From: Salisapilia sapeloensis
Lineage: Eukaryota > Oomycota > Peronosporomycetes > Peronosporales > Salisapiliaceae
Assembly: GCA_023334545.1 (NCBI GenBank)
Contig: JAADVB010000006.1
Span: 108,051-172,050, forward strand
Reading direction: 5' to 3'
DNA length: 64,000 nt
Shown: piece by piece, positions 43,431 to 54,661 of the stretch
Layout of the letters: each line of letters opens with the position of its first letter
Position numbering within the stretch: position 1 is the stretch's first letter
The notes under the pieces: model-generated
Seen by the model: only the letters and a program-made list of their open reading frames with translations
Told to the model about the DNA's origin: nothing
The model's database searches: none
Position numbers and translations under genes: made by a program

Positions 43431-45135
43431 ATGGACGCCAGCACGAAGCGCAAGTTCCAGCGCTCGCCTCGACTAGTCTCTCCCGGAGCTATTATCGGCA
43501 AGACCAAGATCCGGCGTCGGAACTCCCTCGAGGATGCGCGCTATCTCCGATCGAGCGGGAGCAGTCGAGCGACTCTGCCGAAAGCATCGTCACCAATTCA
43601 CGTCCGACGTTGTCACTCGGATGGCCGAATCAGGTACATCCCCTCTCTAGATTATCTTCGTCCACGATGGACGGGATAAGACTCCATCCTAGCTGTTAGA
43701 GGAGCAGCGAAACGGCTGCTCCTCGGTTTCTGTTTTACTGCATGCCGTTAATTTCCATCTGCATGCTCTTCACGTGTCTTCACTCACACCTTTGCTGTTG
43801 CAGATTGAGAGGGAGAGCCACAGACGTGCGACGGCCGAAAGCAGTGACATTTTACCACAAGACACCGATGGTCTCGACCAAATTGTCCCACGAAATCTCC
43901 ATCTCGACCACGACAGGTAGATCGCTCGTAGTAATCTTGAACGGTTGTGTCGCTTCATGTTCCTTTATCTTATGACATTTCTAGCAGACAGCATGCCACC
44001 TGTGTCAAGCACTCACAACATGGAGATATCCCCGTCTCCGGACAAGACCGTATGTGCTCCTATTACGAATCATTTAGAGAGCGAACAAGAGCCACCAACG
44101 ACACCGAGTCGAACAGCATCCATGCCGACGCTTGCTCTCGACGTCATCCCTCCGCCCGACCAGTCTCCACGACGCCGAAGTAGCTCGGCGTCCAAATGCA
44201 GCATCCAGCTCAACAGCACACATCGTAGCCGGAATCCAGGCAACCTGTCGCTCGATCTATCGCAAGTCGAGACACCGTCCATCCAAAGCTTTAGCTGCTC
44301 CGGCCCCCGACATCGACGAGAGCAAGTAGCACAGTGTTCTAAAATCACGGACTTTTTATTTGTTGGTGGCGTCGCTGTGGCGAAAGATAAGCAAGCGCTT
44401 CGGCAACAACGCATCACACACATTGTGAATTGCGCTGCTAAATCCGCGACGAACCATTTCCCAGATACCTTTCACTATTATGACATCCATCTACATGACC
44501 ATGCGTCCGAAGACCTTGCTTGCCACTTTTACCATTTCTTTGACTATGTGGAGAACGTGCGGCGTAGTGGTGGCAAAGTCTTTGTCCATTGTGTTAAAGG
44601 TATCTCGAGATCACCGACCATGGCCATCGCCTACTTGATGTGGCATAAACGTCTCGGGATGTACAGTGCCTTGGATTTCATTCGTCAGGCGAGACCGGTC
44701 GTAAGTCCCAACGCTGGCTTCATCTTCCAGTTGACAGAGTGGGAGCACCTGCACCTACGTACTCGTCGCTTGCAAAAGGCTGTCGTCTTCCGGGTGGAGG
44801 CGCCAGGTGAAGACGAGAGACATGGAGAGAGAACTCGTCCGTTGATAGTCGGACCGCTCGGAAATACATGCGAACAAGAGTTTCGAGCACCTAGTAAAAA
44901 GATGCATCAAGAAGCTTTCATACTCGTTAATGCCGGCCGCATGTTCTTATGGTGTGGCCTTGGCGCTAGTGCGAGCTTGATTAAAACCGCAGACTACGGT
45001 GCTGGATTATTGCAAAAGTACGAGTCTATGCCGGAGAAGGAGGGCATTGTTTGGGAAGGACGAGAGCCAGATGAGTTTTGGCAACTCGTACAAACGATCC
45101 AATCGGAAGGATATGCGCGTAGTGATGGAGTGTAG
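43431..45135 (+). CDS. Dual-specificity (MAP kinase-type) phosphatase with gelsolin-like C-terminal domain
   Basis: Exons 43431-43633, 43804-43916 and 43988-45135 (introns 170 and 71 bp), 487 aa. Residues 1-220 are basic and Ser/Pro-rich with RRNS and RRSSS sites. The DSP domain starts near CSKITDFLFVGGVAVAKDKQ; its active site is KVFVHCVKGISRSPT (HCx5RS) with general acid Asp in IHLHDHASED. After the DSP domain, about residues 390-480 read EAFILVNAGRMFLWCGLGAS and resemble a gelsolin repeat. Plant MKP1 has the same DSP plus gelsolin order, and similar proteins are known in protists; function in MAPK or actin signalling is inference. The 43430-side start lies 250 bp after the PPT1 stop. Confidence 0.88.
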
Positions 45136-45204
45136 CTACGAGATTGAAATATCCTATTCTACTTTAAAACTACAACCCGTGATTCGAATGAATGAGATCG
45201 TTAA

Positions 45205-45969
45205 CTATACTTGTGTTGATTCATGTGTATCTGATTCCGAGTCTACGACTTCTCTTTGAAAGTTGGCGAGCGCAATTTCATGTCGACGCTTTGCCTCTCT
45301 CTCCGTTTCTTTAGTCGTGAGTCGAGTATCCGTATGCTGCATGGAAATGGACTCTATCGTACCGTCGTTTTGTCCATCGGACTCTGGCGACACTGTTTCC
45401 TTCAGTTTAGTTACAAATGACTTGGGCGTGGATGGTGCAGCGACATCAGTTGTTAGATCTTTTATCTTTTTCACTATCTGCCTGTTCGAGTTTTGCTTGG
45501 TGAGGGATCCGAATGATTGACGAGCACTACTTAGAAGTCTGCTCGTGCGATGAACGATTCGAAAGGAATTCCAATTACATTGTTCCTGTGACAACATTTT
45601 CGAGGATGAAGCACGATGTACCAGTCGACCGTTTGTTGATCCTCTTGTTGAGAGCTTACGAGATAAAGCCTGCACGGATGTGGTATGAGGTCGATCCGGA
45701 TTGTTTACGACTTTCCTGTTCTGAACAAGTGAAGCTTGCGTTCGTAATTGTTGCGAAGGAAGAGGTTTCTCAGGTCGACGAGGAAGTCCTGTACCTCGAG
45801 ATGACGGTGCTTTCGGTATAACTGTCGCTGCTTCACGTAATACCTTCTCGACTGCTTGTTCTTCTGGACTATTGACATCTGGACCACTCCATTTCCAAAG
45901 GTTGGCCCGTGGAAACCGAACGTGCCTGGCATTGGAAACCTGGCGTCGAGGTGAATTGTATTCACTCAT
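45205..45969 (-). CDS. Hypothetical basic protein with an RHVRF motif, 254 aa
   Basis: Single exon from ATG 45969. Near the N-terminus NARHVRFPRANLWKWSGPD contains RHVRF, an RVxF-type PP1-docking pattern, also found in the unknown protein at 35936-36571. The rest is Ser/Thr/Arg-rich and probably disordered (RGTGLPRRPEKPLPSQQ, TRGSTNGRLVHRASSSKM), ending in a helix with mixed charge (LTTKETEREAKRRHEIALAN). No domain recognised. It is convergent with the DSP gene (70 bp between stops) and divergent from PP6 (201 bp). Confidence 0.6.
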   Translation of the reverse strand: MSEYNSPRRQVSNARHVRFPRANLWKWSGPDVNSPEEQAVEKVLREAATVIPKAPSSRGTGLPRRPEKPLPSQQLRTQASLVQNRKVVNNPDRPHTTSVQALSRKLSTRGSTNGRLVHRASSSKMLSQEQCNWNSFRIVHRTSRLLSSARQSFGSLTKQNSNRQIVKKIKDLTTDVAAPSTPKSFVTKLKETVSPESDGQNDGTIESISMQHTDTRLTTKETEREAKRRHEIALANFQREVVDSESDTHESTQV

Positions 45970-46108
45970 AAATCCTCTACAAGCACTCTGTACGTGTATA
46001 CGTCGTCAATCTACCTTGGGAACTTGTAGGAATCCACAAAGGCATAAGTAGTAACAAGTTGTAGGACGCGAACGAAACTATAAATAGATTCTATATCATC
46101 CTAGTAAT

Positions 46109-46165
46109 ATGTGGACCACAGTGTTTTCGGATACCACACCAAGGAGGGAGAAGGTCAGACATTAA
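46109..46165 (+). promoter_or_regulatory. Upstream open reading frame before PP6
   Basis: ATG at 46109 opens an 18-codon frame ([18 protein letters not shown]) that stops at 46163-46165, five bases before the PP6 start codon at 46171 and in a different frame. If transcribed it could reduce initiation at PP6. Confidence 0.4.
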
Positions 46166-46170
46166 TACCA

Positions 46171-47241
46171 ATGGCGGACGGGAACGAGACCGCACTGCAG
46201 CAGGCTAGGACTTCCGGCGGAGGTCCCGATGAGTGGATCGAGAGCTTACGAGGCGGGAACGTGCTGTCTGAGCTCCAGCTTAAGCAAGTTTGCGAAATGG
46301 TCAAGCAATTGCTCATCGAAGAGTCGAATGTGCAGCCCGTGAGTTCACCTGTAACCGTTTGTGGTGACATTCACGGTCAATTCTTTGACCTTTTGGAGCT
46401 ATTCCGATGCGGTGGAGAACTTCCATCCACCAACTACGTGTTTATGGTATGCAAAGCATCTATTCCTTCTTCCTCGTCTCGACATAACATCAAATCGTAG
46501 GGAGACTTTGTCGATCGTGGCCACAACAGTGTCGAGACGTTCGAGATGCTGCTGTGTCTCAAGGCTAGGTATCCAGACCGTATTACCCTCCTTCGTGGCA
46601 ACCACGAATGTCGTCAAATTACCCAAGTCTATGGCTTTTATGAGGAATGTGTACGCAAGTATGGCAATGCCAACCCGTGGAAGTACTGCACGGATGTCTT
46701 TGACTACCTAAACTTGGCTGCCGTGATTGACGGTCGAGTGCTATGTGTCCACGGTGGTCTGTCGCCTGAATTGCGGTCGCTAGACCAAGTCCGGACGATC
46801 GAGCGGCAACAGGAGATTCCTCACGAGGGCTCCTTCTGCGACTTGATGTGGTCCGATCCGGAGGACATTGAGACGTGGGCTATGAGTCCTCGTGGTGCCG
46901 GCTACTTGTTCGGTTCCAAGGTCACGGAAGAGTTTAATCAGATCAACGGACTGGACTTGATCTGCCGTGCACACCAACTTGTGCAGGAAGGGTACAAGTA
47001 CATGTTCCCAGAGCAGAATTTAGTCACGGTCTGGTCTGCGCCAAACTACTGCTATCGTTGCGGCAATATTGCTGCGATTTTGTCTTTTGACGAGAACCTC
47101 GAGCGCGATTTCAAACTTTTCCGAGAGGTATGTTACTACTACTTCAATAAGCACGAAGAGCATGACTGACTAATATGGCATTAGGTACCGGAATCATCCG
47201 AGGCGTTGACACAGCGAGCGACAGTGCCCTACTTCCTGTAA
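46171..47241 (+). CDS. PPP6C: Serine/threonine phosphatase PP6 catalytic subunit
   Basis: PPP-family metallophosphatase of the PP2A/4/6 group. Exons 46171-46446, 46501-47127 and 47185-47241 (introns 54 and 57 bp), 319 aa. Metal-site motifs: [21 protein letters not shown] and LRGNHECRQ; then [51 protein letters not shown] and [12 protein letters not shown]. The C-terminus ATVPYFL, gained from the last 57-nt exon, matches the PP6 ending (TPYFL) rather than PP4 (VADYFL) or PP2A (PDYFL); it would be a target of LCMT-type methylation. An N-terminal stretch of about 18 residues ([18 protein letters not shown]) is longer than in animals. Confidence 0.93.
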
Positions 47242-47389
47242 ATAGCGTAGCATGTGAAACGATGGAGAACGGGCGGAGCTGTCTTGATAGACGGCTCAAG
47301 GTTCCTGCAAGCAAAAAGAGACTGTTTTGTAGGCTAATAAGCCTGTTGGCTTGAATGAGAAACGAAAAGAGATTTGCATCGTTGTTCGA

Positions 47390-48571
47390 TTACGTGTATG
47401 TCATTGGATCGACGTGACGCACTTGAGGCTGCGTCATGCCCGTCGCTTGAACAGAATAAGCAAACTGCCATCCATGTGCCGCTGCACCGATGTCACCTCG
47501 ATTGTTTAGGCAGACCAGTGCTCCTTTAAAGTTCGGATACGCCTTGCCGATACGAGCTAAGGCTAGCTCACACGCTACTTGTGGCTATGGCGTATAAGTA
47601 AGTTCGTTTGGGTAATTGTACATTGGAGAGTACGTGGATGCCCGTTGCCATGTATTGGACTGCGTGGAGAGTAGGTAAGAAGCGCATCATGACGTCTCCG
47701 TCGCCAGTAGCAGCAGCACCACCGGCCGTAGAGTCGACGTATGCACCAGCTCCTGGAATAGCTGCGTCTCCTACACGCCTAATAGAAAAGATGATACAGA
47801 GAAGAGAAAAACGAATAGAAGCAAAGACTACCCAGCGATCTTATGGTTTGCACCGTTAGAACTTGTACCTGCTGCCATGTTCCCACCATCATCTAAGACG
47901 ACCATTCCGATCGTATCGTGGTTCGTCCTATTCGTCAGCAAGAGAGCTGACGATATCTCCTGCTCATTCTCGTCTGACTGGAAGGTTGTAGGCTTATAAG
48001 GTGGACAAGTAGAGTCTTGGTGGAGGACGTTGCGAAAGTAATTGGGTTGACAGTGCTTGGACTTCCAGTCTGTGTGCAACTGACGGGAGTAGTCTGTCTC
48101 CAAGGATGATGATTGGAACCCCATCATGATACCAAAGTCTCGAGCGCCATCACCTACCAAAAGGCTATGCGCAGAATGGTACATGACAGCTCTAGCAACG
48201 CCAATAGCGTTCTTGATCGAGCGTAGTTGACCGACTGCGCCCATGGCTCTTGATGGACCTCCATCTAAAATCATGGCATCCAGTGTCGTTTCACCATTCG
48301 AGTCAGGACTACCTCCATATCCGACTGTAAAATCACATTGCTCGATCTCGCATTGATGGCAGCCTGCAGTAATTGCATCTAGTGCTGCATGACGAGGAAA
48401 GATTGGGGCTCGGTCATTAATTGGCGTGAGAGGATACTTTGAGGTCAATTGTGCAAATGCTTTTGCCGTTGCATGAGTGAATGGCCATGTATTTATTACA
48501 ACAGCAGCATGGACTACATGCAAAAGCAAAACGGACAATGTGAATGCCTGAGCAAGCAAGTACCTTGTCAT
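47390..48571 (-). CDS. AGA: Aspartylglucosaminidase (N4-(beta-GlcNAc)-L-asparaginase)
   Basis: Lysosomal Ntn-hydrolase that cleaves GlcNAc from asparagine in glycoprotein breakdown. Minus-strand exons 48571-47832, 47778-47634 and 47584-47390 (introns 53 and 49 bp), 359 aa. Signal peptide [22 protein letters not shown]. The autocatalytic Thr lies in [20 protein letters not shown], followed by [40 protein letters not shown] and [17 protein letters not shown]. The C-terminal exon ([20 protein letters not shown] ... [17 protein letters not shown]) completes the beta subunit. Stops of this gene and PP6 are about 150 bp apart, convergent. Confidence 0.93.
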
Positions 48572-48906
48572 TCCGGATCGGCTTACTATTAGTTTGTCAT
48601 CCGAGGAGAATCAGATTGATGGCATTGTAGAAAGAATTGACGCGAAAACTGACAAACTAGAGGTCGGACTGCATGTTTGGCACTATTTATAGCGACCATG
48701 TGCGTGCAAGCATGTGATAAGACCCCCAAGTCTCTATGAAATTGAGCTTTCCTAGTGAAACCGCTCGCACGGGCACAAGTCCATCGAAGGAAGACCTTCC
48801 TCAAACCAAATTCCATTGTCTTGCACGATTTTGCAAGCAAATTGAGACATCCTCATTTATTGAGCCGTTCCTCGTAGTGTGGTCATCTCCGTAACGTTGT
48901 ATCTCG
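48572..48906. other. Divergent intergenic region
   Basis: 335 bp between the AGA start (minus) and the CTFxPK protein start (plus). No supported frame; holds both promoters. Confidence 0.4.
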
Positions 48907-51252
48907 ATGGAGTCAAATGAAGGATCCCTCGACTCAGTCTCGAGAATATCTACGTTGATGGGTCAATTGAAGACAGGGGAGATCAACACGGCGGAATTGT
49001 TTCATAATTTTGCTGATCTAGAAGCTTTATCGACAAACACGCCGGATGCAGTCCAAGATACAAGAAAGAAGCCAGCTTCTAATTTAAATGACATGGTATT
49101 TTATGATGATAATGGACTCCGGCCAGCAGACCCTCTGAGTCCGAGGAGTACCGGGTTTGTGTCAGCGTCCGGAATGGAGTTTGACTCTGCAGTCGGAAAG
49201 AAAGATAAGGAACTTCCGTCAAGCAGTATCTCCTTAGATGCTGGGAATCGTATGAGTGTGAAAGAATGGTTGGCATCGAGGCAGCCGAAAGACCAGTCCC
49301 AATCGCCTTCTATTCCTATCACAACCAGAAGCATAGACAGCTCTTCCGTAGCATCAGAGGAAAAAGATTACTTTGGAAGTGCTAGGGACTTCCTCGCACG
49401 AGATATGCCGAACGGATTTAGGCAAACGAAGCAGCGTTTGGATGCGCTCTTCGACTCAGAAAAATCGGAAAGCAGTCGTAGTAGCAGTCAATGGGAAAGT
49501 GGGTCGGATGAATATGGAGAGCAAGGCCCAGAAGCAGACACAGGCGAGCAGAGCCTTTCGTCTTATTCCGGATATGGCTCAGATGTGATCGATTATCCTT
49601 ACGAGCAGAAGATAGGTAAAGAAGCGCGTGAGGAGAGTCTAGGGAGTGATCCTGAGTACAATAATCATCAGCCGCCTCGAGCCTACGAGCAGGCTACTTC
49701 GCCGCGTGGTGGTAGTCCAACCCGTGAGTTGGATTCAAAGTTTCATGCCCGTGTAACGCGTTGGAAATCTCAGCGTGAAGAGACGCGCGAACGTCTTCGT
49801 GAGCAATTACGCCAGTCTGAACTAGATGAGTGTACCTTTCGTCCAAAAATCAGCTCCAAGTCTTCCCAGATGGCTGCAAAAAGACGAGGTGGAAGGTATT
49901 CCTACCAGCAAGACAGCGACAATATGGACGGAGAAGACGATAGGCTAGAATACAGTCTACACGGACAAGAAGCTTCCGAGCGCTTGTACCAAGACGTTCG
50001 AAATTACCGTGCAGTGCAAGAACTCGCGGCCAAGATTAAAGCTGAAGAAGAGGAACAAATCCAGCGAGAATGTACATTTCGACCGAAGCTTAATCGTCGT
50101 TCACTCGGTATGAAAAACGTACGTTCCAAGTACATGAACGGCTACTCCCCAAAGCCAAGCTCAGTATCACAGCATAAGCCATTAGACTCTGACACACGAG
50201 CTCTTCAAGCGTGTACGTTTGCTCCAAAGACAAATGCCATCGCTGATGATATGGTGTCAGCTCAGCTCTATTTGAGCCAGAACATATACGATAGACTCAG
50301 TCGTCCATGTGCCATCGATTCGGGATCAAGAGCCTCTAGTCCACGAAGTGTATCAGTGTCAGGGACGGCAGACGATATTGCTGTCAACGGTTTCCGACGT
50401 TCACATCGTGCTTCAGCAACAAGTCTTTTCGATATAGATGCTGGTGCCCGCCGAAGACTCATGACTAGCGACTCACGTATGTCTGCATCGTTGTCACCTC
50501 GAGGTAAAAGACTCCAGCGTCCTCGTTCTGCTGGTGGAAGGCTTGATGATGATCGACAAGATAGACATGATTCGTTTGATGAATTTTTGGCGAGGCAGTC
50601 GGAACACGAAGCCTCTCGTCGTAGGAAGAGGGAGGATGCAATTCAAGAGCTCTATGGCAATCGCAAGCCAAACCTGAATAAGAGGTCACTAGCACTAATG
50701 AAAAGTGCTCATAGAGGTGATTTCCTCGAACGCGTGCAAGTGGATGCGATCAAGAGAGAGCAAGAGAATATGAGGAAGAGCACGATTCAGGTCTGGAATG
50801 CAGACTTTACATTCAAGCCTGCGATCAACGAGACGAGTGCCAAGCGTCGACCTCGATCAGTGACGGAAATGAGTCGCGGAGACTTGCTTCGTCGAGAAAC
50901 GAGTCAGAGACTGATGAAACTTCGGATGGAACAGCAAGAGATGTCCTCTTTGACGTTCCGACCCCAGTTGAATCGTGTTTCCACTCGTCATGAAGGCCGA
51001 TTGAAAATCCTGACAAGTCCAGAGACATATCTTGAGCGTATTCAGCAGAATCATGAACTCTCGACGATCAAGACAAGACGAGCGCAGCAACAGCGTGAAA
51101 TGCAGGAATTTGCGGAGTGTACTTTCAAGCCTCGTACGATTGAAGCTCCAGCTTACGTCCAACGCATAGCTCGTAGTGTAAACATGTCCAAGACGCTTCG
51201 TCAACAGAAGGAAGCCAAAGCGAAAGCAAAGGCAAAGCCAGAATGGAGATGA
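48907..51252 (+). CDS. CTFxPK-repeat protein, probably cilium/flagellum associated
   Basis: Single exon, 781 aa. Six copies of a short motif (C/F/L)TF(R/K/A)P(K/A/Q/R) appear at about residues 309, 389, 436, 635, 683 and 739 (ELDECTFRPKIS, QRECTFRPKLNRRS, QACTFAPKTNAI, NADFTFKPAINETS, SSLTFRPQLNRVST, AECTFKPRTIEA), each preceded by a charged helix (SQREETRERLREQLRQSELD and similar). The first 270 residues are acidic and Ser-rich. Repeats of ECTFxPx(I/L)N type are common in proteins of ciliated and flagellated protists; zoospore flagella would fit an oomycete, but localisation is inference. No catalytic domain. The spacing between repeats is irregular (about 45-200 residues). Confidence 0.75.
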   Translation: MESNEGSLDSVSRISTLMGQLKTGEINTAELFHNFADLEALSTNTPDAVQDTRKKPASNLNDMVFYDDNGLRPADPLSPRSTGFVSASGMEFDSAVGKKDKELPSSSISLDAGNRMSVKEWLASRQPKDQSQSPSIPITTRSIDSSSVASEEKDYFGSARDFLARDMPNGFRQTKQRLDALFDSEKSESSRSSSQWESGSDEYGEQGPEADTGEQSLSSYSGYGSDVIDYPYEQKIGKEAREESLGSDPEYNNHQPPRAYEQATSPRGGSPTRELDSKFHARVTRWKSQREETRERLREQLRQSELDECTFRPKISSKSSQMAAKRRGGRYSYQQDSDNMDGEDDRLEYSLHGQEASERLYQDVRNYRAVQELAAKIKAEEEEQIQRECTFRPKLNRRSLGMKNVRSKYMNGYSPKPSSVSQHKPLDSDTRALQACTFAPKTNAIADDMVSAQLYLSQNIYDRLSRPCAIDSGSRASSPRSVSVSGTADDIAVNGFRRSHRASATSLFDIDAGARRRLMTSDSRMSASLSPRGKRLQRPRSAGGRLDDDRQDRHDSFDEFLARQSEHEASRRRKREDAIQELYGNRKPNLNKRSLALMKSAHRGDFLERVQVDAIKREQENMRKSTIQVWNADFTFKPAINETSAKRRPRSVTEMSRGDLLRRETSQRLMKLRMEQQEMSSLTFRPQLNRVSTRHEGRLKILTSPETYLERIQQNHELSTIKTRRAQQQREMQEFAECTFKPRTIEAPAYVQRIARSVNMSKTLRQQKEAKAKAKAKPEWR

Positions 51253-51402
51253 TTTGTGTATTAGTATGAATGAATCGCTTTTATCACGACGTTTTAATTC
51301 ACTCGTTCAAGTGATCTGCCATGTCGATTGATCCTTCATGCACTTGAACCATCTTCTGTTGTTGTCAATGATAAAAAAATGAAAATTCGAATTGATATCT
51401 TT

Positions 51403-54400
51403 CTACTCGGTCGTGATGGAAGGAAGGACCGTGAGATGATACGTCTTGATTTCAAGTGGTTCCAAACGCACTTGCCAAATCAATTGAGGAGCTCGTGGAG
51501 GCATGTGCCATTCGAACATGTCCATCTTATAATTGCTAAAGTCTCCACTTTCCGTCCATTTCTTCAGTTTCCCTGAAGTCGACTTTGGAGAACCAGTAAG
51601 CGAGACCTCTTCCACATCGACAATATGGAAATGACGAGCAAAGAGCTCGTCGAGAAAGACAAGTGCAGACTTGTCACTCAGTGGCCGATCTCTCGGCGTT
51701 TCTTCCGGGGCATATCGATGACGAAGACGTAGCAACACTTTCGTCGACGACAGACGCTCAAACGTAACGATCGAAATCGCCTGTGGGAGTTCATGGGCAA
51801 TACCGTCAAACATCGTACGCTTAAACTCTGTATCGGTGGAAGTAGCAGGAGGGTGATACGCGACCAGAGGAGTGTGGTAAATCGCCTCCATCGTATGACG
51901 CACGCCCAAACTAGCCGATTCGGGGCGTTCTAACAAGATGTAGTGCTTGCCTCGAGCTGTCAGTCCGTTCGTGGATGTCTTCATGCCAGTGCCATCGCTA
52001 GGTTCATTAAGTGCCTCACCAACCCCACGATGGTCATCCACTAGCGTGCGTCGGTGCACCATAAGTTCAATGCTGCCGTCTTCCAGACTACTTCCGCCTT
52101 GCGTCCGATCAGTGATGATTGTCAACTGCGCTTCCCCGCCCTTGATGTAAACCGCAGAGTTCACCGGGTAGTAGTTCCCCGCAGTTGGTTCGTACACGGT
52201 GTAGTCCCATGACGGGCGTTGGTTGCGCTGTCGACGCTGGAAGGCAAGGCCATTCGAGTCCGTATAGAACGTACCGTTCGATGCAATATTGGAAGAGTAT
52301 CGCGAAATGACTTCCTTGCCAATGTTGTTGCTTCCGTCTGCATCGTCGATGGGAACCTCATCAATTTGCCATTCGACCTCCACAAAGCTTGTGCCAGACA
52401 TGAGACGATAGGTCTGATGCGCCCAGGTACCAAAATGCTGTCGTAGCTCTGATACGTGCTCTCCACGCACGACCGAGAAGGATGTTGGACAGCCCAAAGT
52501 CTCTTCATCCGAATGATCAGCAATGGATTGTGACTTGTCCAGTATCGGACGGAAGATGTAAGCACCTGAAGCTTGATCACTAGCGATGGAAGAACGGTAG
52601 AAGCGCATCTCATGGGAGAGTTCAATGGACAAGTCTTCCAATCCAGCTTCTGTCTTCCATGTGAGGGATGTGATTTTCCCACATTGCGGATCGAAGTTCA
52701 GTTGCATGTGTTCATTCGAGATACTGCCACTTGTAACGTCATCCTTCTCTTCTGTCCATGGTTCAGACGCTTCTAACGCAATAGCTTTGAACGATCGAAA
52801 GCCAAGCATAGGTAATTCCGATCGGAAACGAAGTTGGTACGGTGATGCCTCCTCTCCAACGGGTGGCGATGCCGACAACACTTGCGAATCAACTTTCTCT
52901 CCACTGTACTCGTCATATACTTCCCACGAATGGTGATTCACGGGTACACTAACAAAATCACTACGACTGTGACCCATGCCATGGAGAATGGTCATACGAA
53001 ACTCCTTCTCGTGGGTATCCGTAAATGCACACATACTAGCGTTTGACATCCAACAGAAGTGAGTTGAAAGGTCTGACACTTGTGTCAGGTTCTCGAGAGC
53101 TGGACGGAAGATGTTGTACTCCACTTCATCAATACCTTCGGCAAGCAGGCGAGCGTAGTCGTAGGCAACATGTTGTTTCTCCGTCCCGGACACGGCATCG
53201 TGGTGTTGAACGACTGCTAAAGCCTCCTTTAGCTTACGCAAACCATCCACCGGCATGTCGACGGCGACAGTCAGCCTCTTCGCTAGCTGGAGAACACTCG
53301 ATGCCGTTCTCGTGTAGAGTTTGAGAGCAGGTCGACTAGTGTAGAAACCTGTCCAGTAGGCGTGTTTGTGATCGGCATATGGGAAGAAGTCGTCTCGCTT
53401 GACTGTCCAGGACAATCCCTCTTCATACCGTGCATCCACGTACTGCTGTGGTGTCGAATAGAAGAGATTGAGACGAGGTTCGTGGTGGTTCACGTAGTGG
53501 ATCAGCTTGTCCATATTGCTAAACCAGACACGAGCGTTTTCATACTCAAAGTCACCTCCCATGGGAATGATGAGATGGTTCCCTTTGGTTTTCTGCGCCC
53601 GATGCATGCATTCAACAATGAACGCAGGGATCTTTTCGTCCAAATTGTTCTCAGGACTATCTCCGTCGACAATCGGATCGTCATGACTGAACTGGAAACC
53701 TTTAGGTGCAGAGTAGTGATTCTGTAGGACACTCGTAAATACATTCGGGCTTTCCATGTCCGAATGTCCGTAGCCAGGACGCCAGACGAACTCTAGTTCG
53801 CGATACTTTTCTCGAATGGCATAGTCCTGGTAGTCAATACGTGCAAAGAAAGTTGCTTCGAACGTATCTTGGAAGAGAGAAGCTTGGGAAGCCGAGTGAC
53901 CAAAGTCGTCGATCTGCCATCCAATCTTTGGGCGTAGATTGAATTCCTTGAATAGAAAATCATGTCCAAGTGTTGTTTGGTCGATCATATCCACATAGTA
54001 CGGAGCTATAGAAGATAGAAGTGAGTATCTTAAAACATGGAAAAAGATCAGTAGAAAACGTACTCGCTTCGTCGTGCATGCACCATCCACCGTTTACAAA
54101 CTCAAATCGCTTTTCCTTGACCAGCTTGTGCACTATCTCTTTCGTAGCATTCGTCTGCTCGTTCCACCAACGCACAAAGAATGCTTGCTCGACGTACATG
54201 AACTTGCGATCCGGCTTCCGAGCGAGCTCTTCGACGACCGTATCCAGCACATACTGGACACCAGCATGCTGTATGGAGTTATTTGAACCATAGTAGTACT
54301 GATCCACGGTCTTTAGCCACCCGACGTCGTCGTGGGAATGAGATACGAGATGGACGTTTAGTACACCTGATTCGGCCGAGCTATATCCTTTAAACGCTGT

Positions 54401-54493
54401 ATCATATCCATCTTCGGTCCATGGCTTGTCATACTTGGCAGACGTACTCCCAGCACCGAGCAAGAGGAAAGATACGTAGGAAAGCAGTCGCAT
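51403..54493 (-). CDS. Lysosomal-type alpha-mannosidase (GH38)
   Basis: Removes alpha-linked mannose from glycoproteins. Minus-strand exons 54493-54064 and 54005-51403 (58-bp intron), 1010 aa, with signal peptide MRLLSYVSFLLLGAGSTS. Zinc and substrate motifs: NVHLVSHSHDDVGWLKTVDQ, FVNGGWCMHDEATPYYVDMI (joined by the splice), and GWQIDDFGHSASQASLF, in which the first Asp is the retaining nucleophile; YWTGFYTSRPALK and VVQHHDAVSGTEKQHVAYDY are typical of class II lysosomal enzymes. C-terminal beta domains continue to QVRLEPLEIKTYHL. The usual IDPFGHS reads IDDFGHS here. Along with AGA and PPT1 it forms a set of three lysosomal hydrolases within 13 kb. Confidence 0.96.
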
Positions 54494-54661
54494 GACTGGA
54501 TGACTTGCGTATAGCGCAGTCGATTGGGGAATGGCCGCTTGAGATCCGTTCTAGCTGCTTCGCTGTGTCCGACCTTGGAAGATCCATCGAATGCTGATAA
54601 TTGTTCGAAAAGAGTTGCGAATCAGATAAACAACATCGCAACACTTGACCACGAACTCATC

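Noticed and set aside
46111-46170. N-terminal extension of PP6 ([14 protein letters not shown])
   Set aside because: It would need to start at GTG; the first in-frame ATG is 46171.
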